From the NCBI GenBank assembly GCA_045646245.1, contig JAZRKJ010000055.1:1-31185 (forward strand): 31,185 nt of DNA. Direction: 5' to 3'. Within the stretch, counting starts at the first letter, position 1. Each line of letters begins with the position of its first letter. This stretch comes from SIG607 sp045646245 (GTDB lineage: Bacteria; Bacillota; Clostridia; Oscillospirales; Acutalibacteraceae). A program made the position numbers and the translations under genes. The notes under the pieces were generated by a model that was given only the letters and a program-made list of their open reading frames with translations, was not told the origin of the DNA and searched no databases. Shown here one piece after another: positions 7,550-15,530 of this stretch.

Positions 7550-9680
7550 ATTTAACGTATTCGTGCTTTGGCATATAAAGGGTAAAGTCGCCTGTTATAT
7601 TTTCGCCCTTCAGGTAAGTACCGTAAATCGGGTCTTCTACTACCTTAAAGCGCTCATCTGCAGGAGGCGCTATTCCGTAATGGTGACCCGTAACGCCCAC
7701 AATGGCATCATTTTTACAGTATTCTTCGGGGAATAAGTAAACTGTAGCGTTATCAAGTCCCTTAACGTTTACCTTTCTGCGGTATTTTCGGTTAACGGGA
7801 ACGCCTTCTCTGACACTTACAATTCCGCTTTCCTGCTGAACGTATACTCTGCATTCAAGATGTTCGCATCTGCCGAAGCGGTATTTAGCCATACCGTTTT
7901 CGATTATGGCGTCGCTTCCTATAAATACAGGCATACCAAGGGGGAATTTAAGGAACATATCCAAGGCGGTGGTCTGGTTATAGAGAGAGAAGAAAAGAGC
8001 GTTGTCGCTGTTGGCGATAGTCATGGTAGTGGTCTTCATACCCTTGTGAGGGTTATAAAAATCAAAGTGATAACCAAACTCTTTAAGCTTTTCTCTAATA
8101 ACAGTCGGCTCATCCTTTTCTACGTTAACCTTAGGCGAGTTAATATCCTCAGCCTGCTTTAAGTATTCCTCTGTGCCGTAAAGAATAACTCTGCCACCCT
8201 CTTTAATAAAGGTATTAAGCTTATCCTTTACTTCCTTTGTTTCAGGAACAGGAGCAACTATTATACTTTGCTTATAAATATCAAGAGGAGTTTGCAGGAA
8301 AATATCCGTAGAAACTACGCCGTTTAAGGGGAAGGAGTTATTGATAGCATCAACCATATACTTATCGCCCTTATACATTTGGCGAATGGTTTTTTCTTCA
8401 AAAGTAGTGCTGTATTCTCTTACAGGATATAAAAGCATCAGTAGCGCAGGACGGTCGCCCGCGTCCTTCTTAGCCTTAATAAGATGAGGTAAGGGCTCGT
8501 TTACACAGGAATCGGGCATTTCGCCGAAGGAATTATCTATTGATAAAATATTAAGGTTGTCTGCCGACTGCACCTTACCCTCTTTGGTTATGCGGGTAAT
8601 AGCCATAGGCAGATAAATATCAATAGGCTCACTTCCGTAACGGTCGTACCAAGGAGAATTTACCCACCACGGATCGTGAATATAATAGCGGAATAAGAAA
8701 TCGTCTCCCGGCAATTCACAAATTCGGGTTAAATGCCCCATAATTTCAAGGCCGTAATTATCGTTAAGCGCTGCCCAAGGAGAGTTGGGCGGAGGATCAA
8801 TATTAAAGCCCCCATTATATATATCGTAAATGGGTACGGCGTCAGTAGAATAGTCAACACCAACGGTATTATTGGTTCCTCTTACTCTTACAGGAAATTC
8901 GGGACAGCCCTCTCTGAAAAGCTTCCAGAAACGGAACACCTTTTCTCTTGTTTCCTTTAATTTTTCGGGGTGGAAGGTTTCGCCGTCGTACACTCTTCCT
9001 TTAAGGCTCCATGGGTCAGCAGAAAAGCCGAAGCCATTGGAAAGCCAAACAAAATCCATATCCATATCGCGAAGAAATTCGTTACATTGTTTACCCAAAA
9101 ACAAACCAAGGGGAGTATCCTGAGGAATACCGTCGGGATAAGCGGCATACGGTCTATCGTCGGCATTAAGGGTAGCTGTACAGTCCACAAAGCCCAGTTT
9201 ATCAAGGGTTTGTCCCGTACAAATTTCGGTATGGCGTTTATACTTAAAGTCAGACTCTGCAAATTCGGGGCCTATATCAAAGGTATCACCCACAAGAATT
9301 TTTGCTTTGGGCAACGCTTTTCTGCCTTCTTCTTTAAAGATTTCCACAATCCTCTTCATAACCCCGTAGGTTATAACAGGTGGGTTTTCGGTATAGTAGT
9401 ACTTATACTTATGGGGGCAAACAGCATCGTCGTCAGTGGGATTAAAAGGAAGATTTGCGGTGCCTATATAACGGCACCACTCGATTTCCTCATTCATATC
9501 ACGGTTGTATTCCAAAATTTCGCTTCCGTCCGCCGCCCAGAACATAACGGATACCGTTTCACAGTTTTTAATAAGCGGTTTCCATTGTTCAAAAACTCCG
9601 GCGCAAATTCCTCTGATAAAATCATCGTCGGTTTTAATAAAAGGTTTGAAGCTTATTTCAAGTGTTACGTGTTTATACAT
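7548..9680 (-). CDS. Unrecognised 710-residue protein, co-transcribed with a sugar isomerase
   Basis: I do not recognise this family. The protein is soluble, with no signal peptide or membrane segments. It is rich in Trp, Tyr and acidic residues (for example FWAADGSEILEY, GDTFDIGPEF, WLSNGFGFSADPW, YYIHDPWWVNSPWYDRYG), as is common in large carbohydrate-active enzymes. Around residues 480-530 a segment including GGRVILYGTEEYLKQ resembles the alpha/beta, glutamine-amidotransferase-like trimerisation domain found after the barrel in GH42-type beta-galactosidases. That suggests a TIM-barrel glycosidase-like layout, which is inference. An AGAGGTG ribosome binding site precedes the ATG. It starts 14 bases after the isomerase stop in the same operon and ends at an intrinsic terminator, so a role in handling the same sugar or its glycoside is likely. 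Confidence 0.8.
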   Translation of the reverse strand: MYKHVTLEISFKPFIKTDDDFIRGICAGVFEQWKPLIKNCETVSVMFWAADGSEILEYNRDMNEEIEWCRYIGTANLPFNPTDDDAVCPHKYKYYYTENPPVITYGVMKRIVEIFKEEGRKALPKAKILVGDTFDIGPEFAESDFKYKRHTEICTGQTLDKLGFVDCTATLNADDRPYAAYPDGIPQDTPLGLFLGKQCNEFLRDMDMDFVWLSNGFGFSADPWSLKGRVYDGETFHPEKLKETREKVFRFWKLFREGCPEFPVRVRGTNNTVGVDYSTDAVPIYDIYNGGFNIDPPPNSPWAALNDNYGLEIMGHLTRICELPGDDFLFRYYIHDPWWVNSPWYDRYGSEPIDIYLPMAITRITKEGKVQSADNLNILSIDNSFGEMPDSCVNEPLPHLIKAKKDAGDRPALLMLLYPVREYSTTFEEKTIRQMYKGDKYMVDAINNSFPLNGVVSTDIFLQTPLDIYKQSIIVAPVPETKEVKDKLNTFIKEGGRVILYGTEEYLKQAEDINSPKVNVEKDEPTVIREKLKEFGYHFDFYNPHKGMKTTTMTIANSDNALFFSLYNQTTALDMFLKFPLGMPVFIGSDAIIENGMAKYRFGRCEHLECRVYVQQESGIVSVREGVPVNRKYRRKVNVKGLDNATVYLFPEEYCKNDAIVGVTGHHYGIAPPADERFKVVEDPIYGTYLKGENITGDFTLYMPKHEYVK

Positions 9681-9694
9681 ATCTACACCTCTTT

Positions 9695-11140
9695 TTATCT
9701 TACTATTACCGCCTCAATACCGAGTACATCGGCAATTTTCTTAATGGTATCAGCGTGATGACCTATACCAAGCGCATAGTGATGAGTGGGACCCTCCATA
9801 ACCCAACGCTTAATAAATTCTTTGGTAGTAGGAGCAAAGAAACCTCTTGTATTAGTATTGCCTGTAGGAGGAATGGGGCCCTTTTGGGATTCGCCTTCAC
9901 CGATAACGAACTTAAATTTACCGTCTGCGGTTTGGGTAATGCCAAGCATGGTAATGGGGCCTTCCTTAAGTTTAAATTCTACGCTGGCACCGCTTCCGGG
10001 CTTACCGTGGAATTTGGTAAGGCTTCTGAGAATAGGTTTGCCTTCGGCAATAGCAATATGGTGGGGGCCGTCGTGGCCTACAAGGATAAAGTCTTCTCTG
10101 AAATCGAAGGGATGGAATTCGGCAAAGCTTCCGCCTATACCAAGCTTATCCATAATAAACATAGCAATAAGGGTTTTAATATCAAACTCGCCGCACATAG
10201 GAGTTCCCTGGGCGTTAAGTATAGAGTTACCAGCAATAAAGGAGGTTGCAACCTCACGCTGAATAGAACCTGCTTCACCCTCGTAGTAGTAAGCAAGACC
10301 GGATAAATTATATTTTTCTACAAAACGGTCTAAGGCTGCCGCACCCTTTGAAGCGTGAATAAGGTCTTTTTCGGTAAGCTTCATTGTAACAGGGTCGCTC
10401 TTTGGGTCGGGCATATCGAATTCTTCACAAATAATCTTTTTCTTCGCGTTAATTTCATCTTCGCTTAAATCAACGTATTCGCGCACAATATCATCAATTT
10501 CAAGAAGCGGAACGTGAACACCGAAAGCGGCGGAAACAGCAGTTGGGTCAGCGTGCATATCGTACATAGCTTCAAGCACGTGTCCCATAAGAGCAAAACG
10601 AGCGCCTTTAAGTCCGTTAAGAACCTTTGCAATGTCACACCACTCTTTAACCTGAGCTTCTGCTTCTTTGTCATTATAAAGGCAACCGATAATAACGTCC
10701 TTAACAGGTCTTCCAAGTCTTATTGCAACACCTGTGTATTCCGGAACGGAACAAATATTATCATTTTCAAGCTGCATATATGTGCAGGCTTTGGTGTAAT
10801 CCATTCCCTGAAGAGGCTGAAGCGCAACAAGAACAATAGGAGCCTTTGTATTTTGTACAATGGGAGCAAAAACGCTGGAGGTAGCGTAAGTAATCATATT
10901 ACAGAAAATAACGTCAATTTTATCCCCTGCAATCTGGTCGGCTACTTCAAAAGCGCGGGCGTTGGTTCCTATAATACCGTAGTCCACAACCTCCACGTCG
11001 TTTTTCTTTACAAGCTCGATTGTGTCGGCGTGGTACTTTTTAAGAGAATCCTCCAAGCCTTCAAATTGGTCAAAGTAAACCGCGTGAACAACCGAAAAGA
11101 AAGCAATACGGCCTTCTCTTTTAACTTTTCTTTCAATCAT
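9695..11140 (-). CDS. L-arabinose/L-fucose isomerase family protein
   Basis: Members of this family interconvert aldoses and ketoses using Mn2+ held by two Glu and two His. The 481-residue length fits AraA-like enzymes (~475-500). Candidate metal ligands are Glu in YYYEGEAG, Glu in MCGEFDIKT, His in GHDGPHHIA and His in EGPTHHYALG. The C-terminal HHADTIKKIADVLGIEAV matches the family end. The N-terminal half (VDYGIIGTNARAFEVADQI, FCNMITYATSSV) fits the Rossmann-like substrate domain. It is the first gene of a two-gene minus-strand operon, divergent from an AraC regulator 105 bp away. Overall identity to AraA seems low, so the true substrate could be arabinose, fucose or another sugar. Confidence 0.85.
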   Translation of the reverse strand: MIERKVKREGRIAFFSVVHAVYFDQFEGLEDSLKKYHADTIELVKKNDVEVVDYGIIGTNARAFEVADQIAGDKIDVIFCNMITYATSSVFAPIVQNTKAPIVLVALQPLQGMDYTKACTYMQLENDNICSVPEYTGVAIRLGRPVKDVIIGCLYNDKEAEAQVKEWCDIAKVLNGLKGARFALMGHVLEAMYDMHADPTAVSAAFGVHVPLLEIDDIVREYVDLSEDEINAKKKIICEEFDMPDPKSDPVTMKLTEKDLIHASKGAAALDRFVEKYNLSGLAYYYEGEAGSIQREVATSFIAGNSILNAQGTPMCGEFDIKTLIAMFIMDKLGIGGSFAEFHPFDFREDFILVGHDGPHHIAIAEGKPILRSLTKFHGKPGSGASVEFKLKEGPITMLGITQTADGKFKFVIGEGESQKGPIPPTGNTNTRGFFAPTTKEFIKRWVMEGPTHHYALGIGHHADTIKKIADVLGIEAVIVR

Positions 11141-11170
11141 ACTTAATACCGTCCTTTTTTATTTTGTATA

Positions 11171-11199
11171 TTGATTTTATCACAAAAAGTATGTATAAT
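11171..11199 (+). promoter_or_regulatory. Promoter of the AraC-family gene at 11246
   Basis: TTGATT (11171-11176), a 17-bp spacer, and a perfect TATAAT (11194-11199). The predicted transcript starts near 11206, about 40 bases before the ATG. Confidence 0.75.
11174..11182 (-). promoter_or_regulatory. Candidate extended -10 for the isomerase operon, overlapping the divergent promoter
   Basis: The minus strand reads TGATAAAAT (extended -10 form TGnTAnAAT) with no good -35. Its -10 overlaps the -35 of the opposing AraC promoter. A weak -35 is typical of activator-dependent promoters. The call rests on motif match alone. Confidence 0.35.
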
Positions 11200-11245
11200 T
11201 TATTACAATTTAAGGATATTTTAGCACAAAACGAAGGTGAATTAT

Positions 11246-12094
11246 ATGAAATTCAGTGAAATAAAACCCTTTGGACGTTACATTCGTTACCTGAAAATAA
11301 CCGAACAAAGCGCTTTCAGAAAATCTCTTCCTCTTGATTGCCGCCTTTTTTACGTTAAAAAAGGAGAGGGTAAAATTAAGATAGACGGGCGTGTAATAAC
11401 TTTACCTACGGGGAGCTTGCTTTATATAAACTCCTTTGTCCCCTATACTTTACTGAAAAGCGACGTCAGGTACTTGGCTATAAATTTCGACTTCACAAGC
11501 AATTTTTCATACGTTACCACTCCCTTACCTCCGGCAGATGCCGAAAACGCTCAAGGGATTTCTCCCATTGAAGAAGTAAGGTTTGAAGATGCTCCCTGCT
11601 TTGACCGTTACCTTTTTTTAGAAAAGGCTTTTTTCCTTTCGGGTTTCTTTGAAGCCGCTGAAAGAGTTTTCGTTGAAAAGCCGCCGTTTTATACCCTTGA
11701 AAACAGCGCGCAGATTACCAATATTCTTACCCGTATCTACCGCAACAACGAATTTAAAAATTCCGAAGAAAAACTTTTTAATCTGGAAAAGGTTGCGGAA
11801 TACATACGCGAAAATCTGTCAGATAATCTCACCAATAAGACCCTTGCCGAACGTTTTCATTTTCACCCCAATTATTTAAGCAGCCGGTTTAACCAGCATT
11901 ACGGCAAACCCTTACATTCCTATATTCTTGAAATGCGTATTCTTAAAGCTATTTCTTTACTTGAAGGCGGCAGAAAATCTATTGGTGAAATAGCCGTTAA
12001 GGTTGGTTTTGCAGACCAAAATTACTTTACCAGATATTTTAAAAAAATCACCGGTACCACCCCAAAGGCTTATCTTTCCAAAAATAAACAGTAG
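11246..12094 (+). CDS. AraC-family transcriptional regulator (cupin sensor)
   Basis: A likely local activator of the divergent isomerase operon. The N-terminal ~130 residues look like a cupin-type sugar-binding domain (YVKKGEGKIKIDGRVITLPTGSLLYINSF). The C-terminal ~100 residues hold the two helix-turn-helices of AraC/XylS proteins (NLTNKTLAERFHFHPNYLSS, then SIGEIAVKVGFADQNYFTRY) and the closing FKKITGTTPKAYL. I chose the ATG at 11246 (MKFSEIKPFGRY), 6-7 bases after a GAAGGTG ribosome binding site. A GTG at 11237 falls inside that site and is rejected. The product is 282 residues. Divergent placement 105 bp from the isomerase implies shared operator DNA between them. Confidence 0.92.
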   Translation: MKFSEIKPFGRYIRYLKITEQSAFRKSLPLDCRLFYVKKGEGKIKIDGRVITLPTGSLLYINSFVPYTLLKSDVRYLAINFDFTSNFSYVTTPLPPADAENAQGISPIEEVRFEDAPCFDRYLFLEKAFFLSGFFEAAERVFVEKPPFYTLENSAQITNILTRIYRNNEFKNSEEKLFNLEKVAEYIRENLSDNLTNKTLAERFHFHPNYLSSRFNQHYGKPLHSYILEMRILKAISLLEGGRKSIGEIAVKVGFADQNYFTRYFKKITGTTPKAYLSKNKQ

Positions 12095-12112
12095 TTTTCC
12101 TCTTATTTTATT

Positions 12113-12138
12113 AAAAATTGTTACAATTTGTAATTTTT
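12113..12138. promoter_or_regulatory. Overlapping AT-rich palindromes upstream of the first dockerin gene
   Basis: Two overlapping inverted repeats, AAATTGT-T-ACAATTT and TTACAA-T-TTGTAA, lie between the AraC stop and the next promoter. The 11-mer GTTACAATTTG (12120-12130) recurs as its exact reverse complement at 14083-14093 upstream of the second dockerin gene. It could be an operator, or a weak AT-rich terminator (AAAAATT/AATTTTT) for the AraC gene. Confidence 0.45.
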
Positions 12139-12146
12139 GTGCATTT

Positions 12147-12176
12147 TTGACATTGATTATTTCTTTAAAGTATGTT
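12147..12176 (+). promoter_or_regulatory. Promoter of the first dockerin-protein gene
   Basis: Perfect -35 TTGACA (12147-12152), an 18-bp spacer and TATGTT (12171-12176). The predicted start is ~12183, giving a ~35-base leader before the AAGGAG site. Confidence 0.6.
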
Positions 12177-12217
12177 AATATATCTTCGTTCGAAAATATA
12201 TTTAAGGAGTTTTTGGC

Positions 12218-13987
12218 TTGAAAAAGAAGCTTTTATCCGTTATTACCGCACTTTTAATAATTGTTACAATGCTTGTTACCGCTTTGCCTGTCAGCGCTTG
12301 GGTTCAATGGACTAACCCCGGTGACGTAAAGGGCAGCGACTATACCGATAATCCCGCTTTTGCAAAAGCTCTTGACGATTTGTTTGCAGGAGATATTGAC
12401 CTTTATAAGGATTCTAAGCGTACTAAAGAGGTTTCTATGCCGTTGGGATTTAGAGTATCAATGAACGACCCTTATTATATGTACAGCACCTCAAGAAAAA
12501 CCCAGACCTACGGATGGACCTGCTTTATTTACTCTAACGGCGCCTTTAATAAATTGTTTGGTGAATATGTTCACCGCGGCGACGCTCTTAAAAACTGTTA
12601 CATAGCCGTTAATAAGGGCGCTTCCAAAATGACCTACTCCTTACTCGCCAATGCAAATATCAAAGCGGGCGCTTACATCCGCACCTCGCCTAAATCAGAC
12701 GGTTCTTACTACGGCAATGACGGTCACTCTATGATTATTTTGGCATACGACGAAAAGTATATCACCTACCTTGAAGGCAACGGCGACGGAAAAGGTCTGG
12801 TAAGAATTACAAAACGTACTTATGCGGAATTTAACTCTGCCCAGCTTACCGGAAGAGGAAGAAAAATAACCCACATTGTTCAGCCAACCGAAAAATGGTT
12901 TAATGCGCTTTACGGAAATTCTCCGGAGGATAATACTTATACCTTTAAATATGACGCAAACGGCGGCTCAGGCTACCAAGAAGGCTTTACCGCCGGGTAT
13001 AATAAAGAATTCACCCTTTCCTCCCCCAATTTTGACCGCAGCGAACATATTCTCGCCGGTTGGAAGGTTAAACGCGATTCCGACGGAAAATGGCTTACCA
13101 AAAACGGCTGGGCTTCTGATTCGGAATTAAACGAGCAAAACGCCGCCACCGTTTTCAGAAACGGAGAAGTTCTAAGCTTTGACGATTCCTTTATAACCGA
13201 TACAATGGGCGACGTTTCTTACACCGCTTACGCCGTGTGGGCAGAATCAATTCGCGAAACGGTAAAAAGCGCCGCAATTATTACCCTGTCGGCAAACCGC
13301 GAATTTTACCCTGTGGGCAGTTCTGTTTCCCTTAAAGACAGCGAAATTGAATTCGTCTTTAATTCCGGCAATACCTTACGCGTTACCGTAGACGACAGTT
13401 GCGGCTCTCTCAACGCCCAAACCTTCCGCTTTAACGGTTACAATTACGACTTCTTTATAGACAGCAAAATTACTGTTCAGGGGGACAACCCTTGTTATTT
13501 GCGATTAGACGGTTTTAAAGGTGAAATCGCTACACTTAAAGGAGAAAAGGAAGTTACCTCTGCCGAAATAATTTCCTCACCCGAAAACCTGTCCGGTGAA
13601 AACACCGCCGTTAAAATCACCTACAGCGACGGCACCAGCGAAGAATTAAATACGGTGCGTTTCATAAAGCAAAGTGAAAGTGACGGAACGGTATCGGGGG
13701 AAATGTGGACCGACGGCGGCTTCACCGTAAATTGGACTTTTGAAGTCAAATACACAAATAGCGCCATTACCGTTACATACCCCTCGGGTGTCGTTAAAGA
13801 TACAATTGCCGGCGACGTTTTTATCGACGGCAATATAAACACAAGCGATCTCGCTTCACTCAAAATCGTGTTGACGGCAATAGCCAACGATGATTATACC
13901 TCTTATTGCACTGCCGATCTTGACGGCGACGGAAAAATCTCTACGTCCGATTTAGCTGATTTAAAGCTGAAATTGGCGCTTAACTGA
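12218..13987 (+). CDS. Secreted dockerin protein with cysteine-hydrolase-like (CHAP/NlpC-like) N-terminal domain
   Basis: The start is TTG at 12218, 8 bases after AAGGAG, and opens a typical signal peptide (MKKKLLSVITALLI..., predicted cleavage after PVSA, residue 27). Residues ~30-225 form a domain with Cys (~102, GWTCFIYSNGAF) and His (~170, NDGHSMIILAYD), the spacing of a papain-like CHAP/NlpC amidase or endopeptidase. This is inferred from motifs and is less clear than in the next gene. Residues ~236-330 match the InlB-B / Listeria-Bacteroides type repeat (FKYDANGGSGYQEGF, LAGWKV, YAVWAE). Residues ~345-530 are an unassigned beta-rich region. The last ~58 residues are a type I dockerin with two Ca-binding repeats (VFIDGNINTSDLASLK; DLDGDGKISTSDLADLK). 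It probably docks on a cell-surface or cellulosome-like cohesin and cuts or binds wall material. Confidence 0.87.
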   Translation: MKKKLLSVITALLIIVTMLVTALPVSAWVQWTNPGDVKGSDYTDNPAFAKALDDLFAGDIDLYKDSKRTKEVSMPLGFRVSMNDPYYMYSTSRKTQTYGWTCFIYSNGAFNKLFGEYVHRGDALKNCYIAVNKGASKMTYSLLANANIKAGAYIRTSPKSDGSYYGNDGHSMIILAYDEKYITYLEGNGDGKGLVRITKRTYAEFNSAQLTGRGRKITHIVQPTEKWFNALYGNSPEDNTYTFKYDANGGSGYQEGFTAGYNKEFTLSSPNFDRSEHILAGWKVKRDSDGKWLTKNGWASDSELNEQNAATVFRNGEVLSFDDSFITDTMGDVSYTAYAVWAESIRETVKSAAIITLSANREFYPVGSSVSLKDSEIEFVFNSGNTLRVTVDDSCGSLNAQTFRFNGYNYDFFIDSKITVQGDNPCYLRLDGFKGEIATLKGEKEVTSAEIISSPENLSGENTAVKITYSDGTSEELNTVRFIKQSESDGTVSGEMWTDGGFTVNWTFEVKYTNSAITVTYPSGVVKDTIAGDVFIDGNINTSDLASLKIVLTAIANDDYTSYCTADLDGDGKISTSDLADLKLKLALN

Positions 13988-14006
13988 TAAATACATAAAA
14001 ATATAA

Positions 14007-14041
14007 ACTGCAGGAACGTTAAAGGTTTCTGCAATTTTTTT
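14007..14041 (+). terminator. Intrinsic terminator after the first dockerin gene
   Basis: TGCAGGAAC - 7-base loop - GTTTCTGCA (9 bp with one G-T pair), followed by an A and T7. It lies about 20 bases after the stop. Confidence 0.88.
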
Positions 14042-14067
14042 GCGCCTTTTAAGTTTATTTTAACTTT

Positions 14068-14114
14068 GTAACCGTTAGTTCCCAAATTGTAACTAAAAAA
14101 CACAAAATCGTAAC
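14068..14114 (+). repeat. Three GTAAC direct repeats phased at exactly 21 bp upstream of a promoter
   Basis: GTAAC occurs at 14068, 14089 and 14110, each start 21 bp from the next (two helical turns). The contexts are TTTGTAACC, ATTGTAACT and ATCGTAACT. The third repeat directly abuts the TTGACA -35 at 14115. Such phasing is the normal layout of an activator or repressor binding several sites on one DNA face. The binding protein is unknown. Confidence 0.6.
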
Positions 14115-14143
14115 TTGACATTTAGTTTTAGTTGTGCTATAAT
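14115..14143 (+). promoter_or_regulatory. Near-perfect promoter of the second dockerin gene
   Basis: TTGACA (14115-14120), a 17-bp spacer and the extended -10 TGCTATAAT ending at 14143. The expected start of transcription is ~14150, leaving a ~74-base leader. Confidence 0.85.
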
Positions 14144-14185
14144 GTTGCTACGGATATGTGCGCTTTAATTAGATTTGTTTGTTAT

Positions 14186-14199
14186 GTGCCCTTCGGCAC
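14186..14199 (+). promoter_or_regulatory. Small hairpin in the leader of the second dockerin gene
   Basis: GTGCC - CTTC - GGCAC, a 5-bp stem in the 5' untranslated region, 12 bases before the GGAGG site. There is no U-tract, so it is not a terminator. A stabilising or regulatory role is possible but unproven. Confidence 0.35.
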
Positions 14200-14223
14200 C
14201 TTAAATATTTCGGAGGTTTATTT

Positions 14224-15465
14224 ATGAAAAAGTTACTTTCTGTGGTACTGGCGTTCTTTTTGGCAATAGCCATTATGCCCGCCTTTGTCACCGAAGTTTA
14301 CGCCGCAGATTACAGAATTGAAAAAGCCATTGAATGGGCTATAAATACCGCTAACGACGATACCCACGGCTACAGTATGTCAAGCCGTCACGGCCCTAAC
14401 TACGACTGTTCTTCTTTTGTAAGCTACGCTTTCAAAAACGCAGGCTTTGACGTTAAAATCACCAATTCCAGCTCTATGATTTCGGTTTTTGGTAAAGCAG
14501 GCTTCAAGGCTTATAAAAAAGGCACCGTTACTCCCCGCCGCGGCGACATTTACGTTCAGCCCGGCAGCCACGTAGAGCTTTACATCGGCGACGACACCTG
14601 TGTAGCCGCCCACGAAAATACCGACGGCAAAAGCGGTGACTCCAAAGGTAATGAAATCGACATAAGAAAATTAAGTAAATGCTCATGGTGCAGAAATGAG
14701 CAGTATACATATATTTTAAGATACGAAGGCCCCGAAACCTATACTTATACCTTCGCCTATAACGCTTTAAACGGCGAAGATAATAACGGTTCATTTACCG
14801 CCCAGATAGGCAAGGATTTCACCGTAAATCACACCGCCGAAAAGGAAGGCTACACCCTTGCGGGCTGGAACGTTCAACGTTGCCGCGATAACAAATGGTT
14901 TGCAAACGGCGGTTGGTATACTGAAGAACAAATTTTCCAGAACGAATACTTAAAAACCGTTTACAAGAACGGAACCTCGCACACCTTTGGCGAAGATTGG
15001 ACTTCTTCCTACAGCTGTGATACACAGTTTATTTTCTACGCGGTATGGACTCCCGATGAATACACCGTAAGCTTCGACGCAAACGGTGGTTCCTCCGCTC
15101 CGTCTTCTCAAATCAAGCTTCACGGTTGTGATATGAGCATAACCACAGCCATACCTGTTCGCATCGGTTTCGCTTTCTTAGGTTGGGCAGATACTCAAAA
15201 CGCAACCGTTCCTACCTACCTTCCCGGCACATCTTATTATTCTAACGCTCCCATCACTCTTTACGCTGTATGGGGGGACGCTGCCGCAGGTGACCTTTAT
15301 GGCGACGGAAAAATCGACACAAGCGACTTTGCTCTATTTAAGATAATCTTAAGCAGTTCGCAAATTGATTATACCGAAACAATAGCCGCCGACTTTAACG
15401 GAGACGGAATGATTAACACCGGCGATATGGCTATGATGAAGCTTTATCTTTCCGGAGTTGAATAA
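14224..15465 (+). CDS. Secreted NlpC/P60-type peptidase with dockerin
   Basis: Predicted to cut peptidoglycan stem peptides outside the cell. It starts at the ATG at 14224, 7 bases after GGAGG (413 residues); a start at 14179 has no ribosome binding site. The signal peptide is cleaved after EVYA (residue 27). Residues ~30-175 are an NlpC/P60 domain with Cys62 in YDCSSFVSYAF, His116 in GSHVELYIG and a third polar residue near 130 (AHEN). Two InlB-B/Listeria-Bacteroides-type repeats follow (~180-345; second one VSFDANGGSSAPSS...FLGWAD...LYAVWG). The end is a type I dockerin (LYGDGKIDTSDFALFK; DFNGDGMINTGDMAMMK). The architecture parallels the upstream gene but the catalytic domain differs, so they are not recent duplicates over their whole length. 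A strong promoter with phased repeats drives it. Confidence 0.92.
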   Translation: MKKLLSVVLAFFLAIAIMPAFVTEVYAADYRIEKAIEWAINTANDDTHGYSMSSRHGPNYDCSSFVSYAFKNAGFDVKITNSSSMISVFGKAGFKAYKKGTVTPRRGDIYVQPGSHVELYIGDDTCVAAHENTDGKSGDSKGNEIDIRKLSKCSWCRNEQYTYILRYEGPETYTYTFAYNALNGEDNNGSFTAQIGKDFTVNHTAEKEGYTLAGWNVQRCRDNKWFANGGWYTEEQIFQNEYLKTVYKNGTSHTFGEDWTSSYSCDTQFIFYAVWTPDEYTVSFDANGGSSAPSSQIKLHGCDMSITTAIPVRIGFAFLGWADTQNATVPTYLPGTSYYSNAPITLYAVWGDAAAGDLYGDGKIDTSDFALFKIILSSSQIDYTETIAADFNGDGMINTGDMAMMKLYLSGVE

Positions 15466-15495
15466 TAGCTTAAAACAAAAAAACACCCGAGAGGA

Positions 15496-15530
15496 TAGCC
15501 AAGTGTTCTTAAAGACACTTGGCTAGTTTT
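15496..15530 (+). terminator. Terminator-like hairpin inside the element, plus strand
   Basis: TAGCCAAGTGT - 8-base loop - ACACTTGGCTA, a perfect 11-bp stem followed by GTTTT. It lies 30 bases after the NlpC/dockerin gene stop and probably ends that transcript. The left arm begins inside the left terminal repeat. Confidence 0.6.

Noticed and set aside
8970..9758. A 262-codon plus-strand frame inside the 710-residue gene and isomerase end
   Set aside because: It crosses two real minus-strand genes and the gap between them, with shadow-like composition and no ribosome binding site.
11237..11245. GTG at 11237 as the AraC start
   Set aside because: It overlaps the GAAGGTG ribosome binding site that serves the ATG at 11246.
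12003..12221. Plus-strand frame spanning the AraC end and the intergenic region
   Set aside because: It is out of frame with AraC, has no ribosome binding site and crosses the promoter of the next gene.
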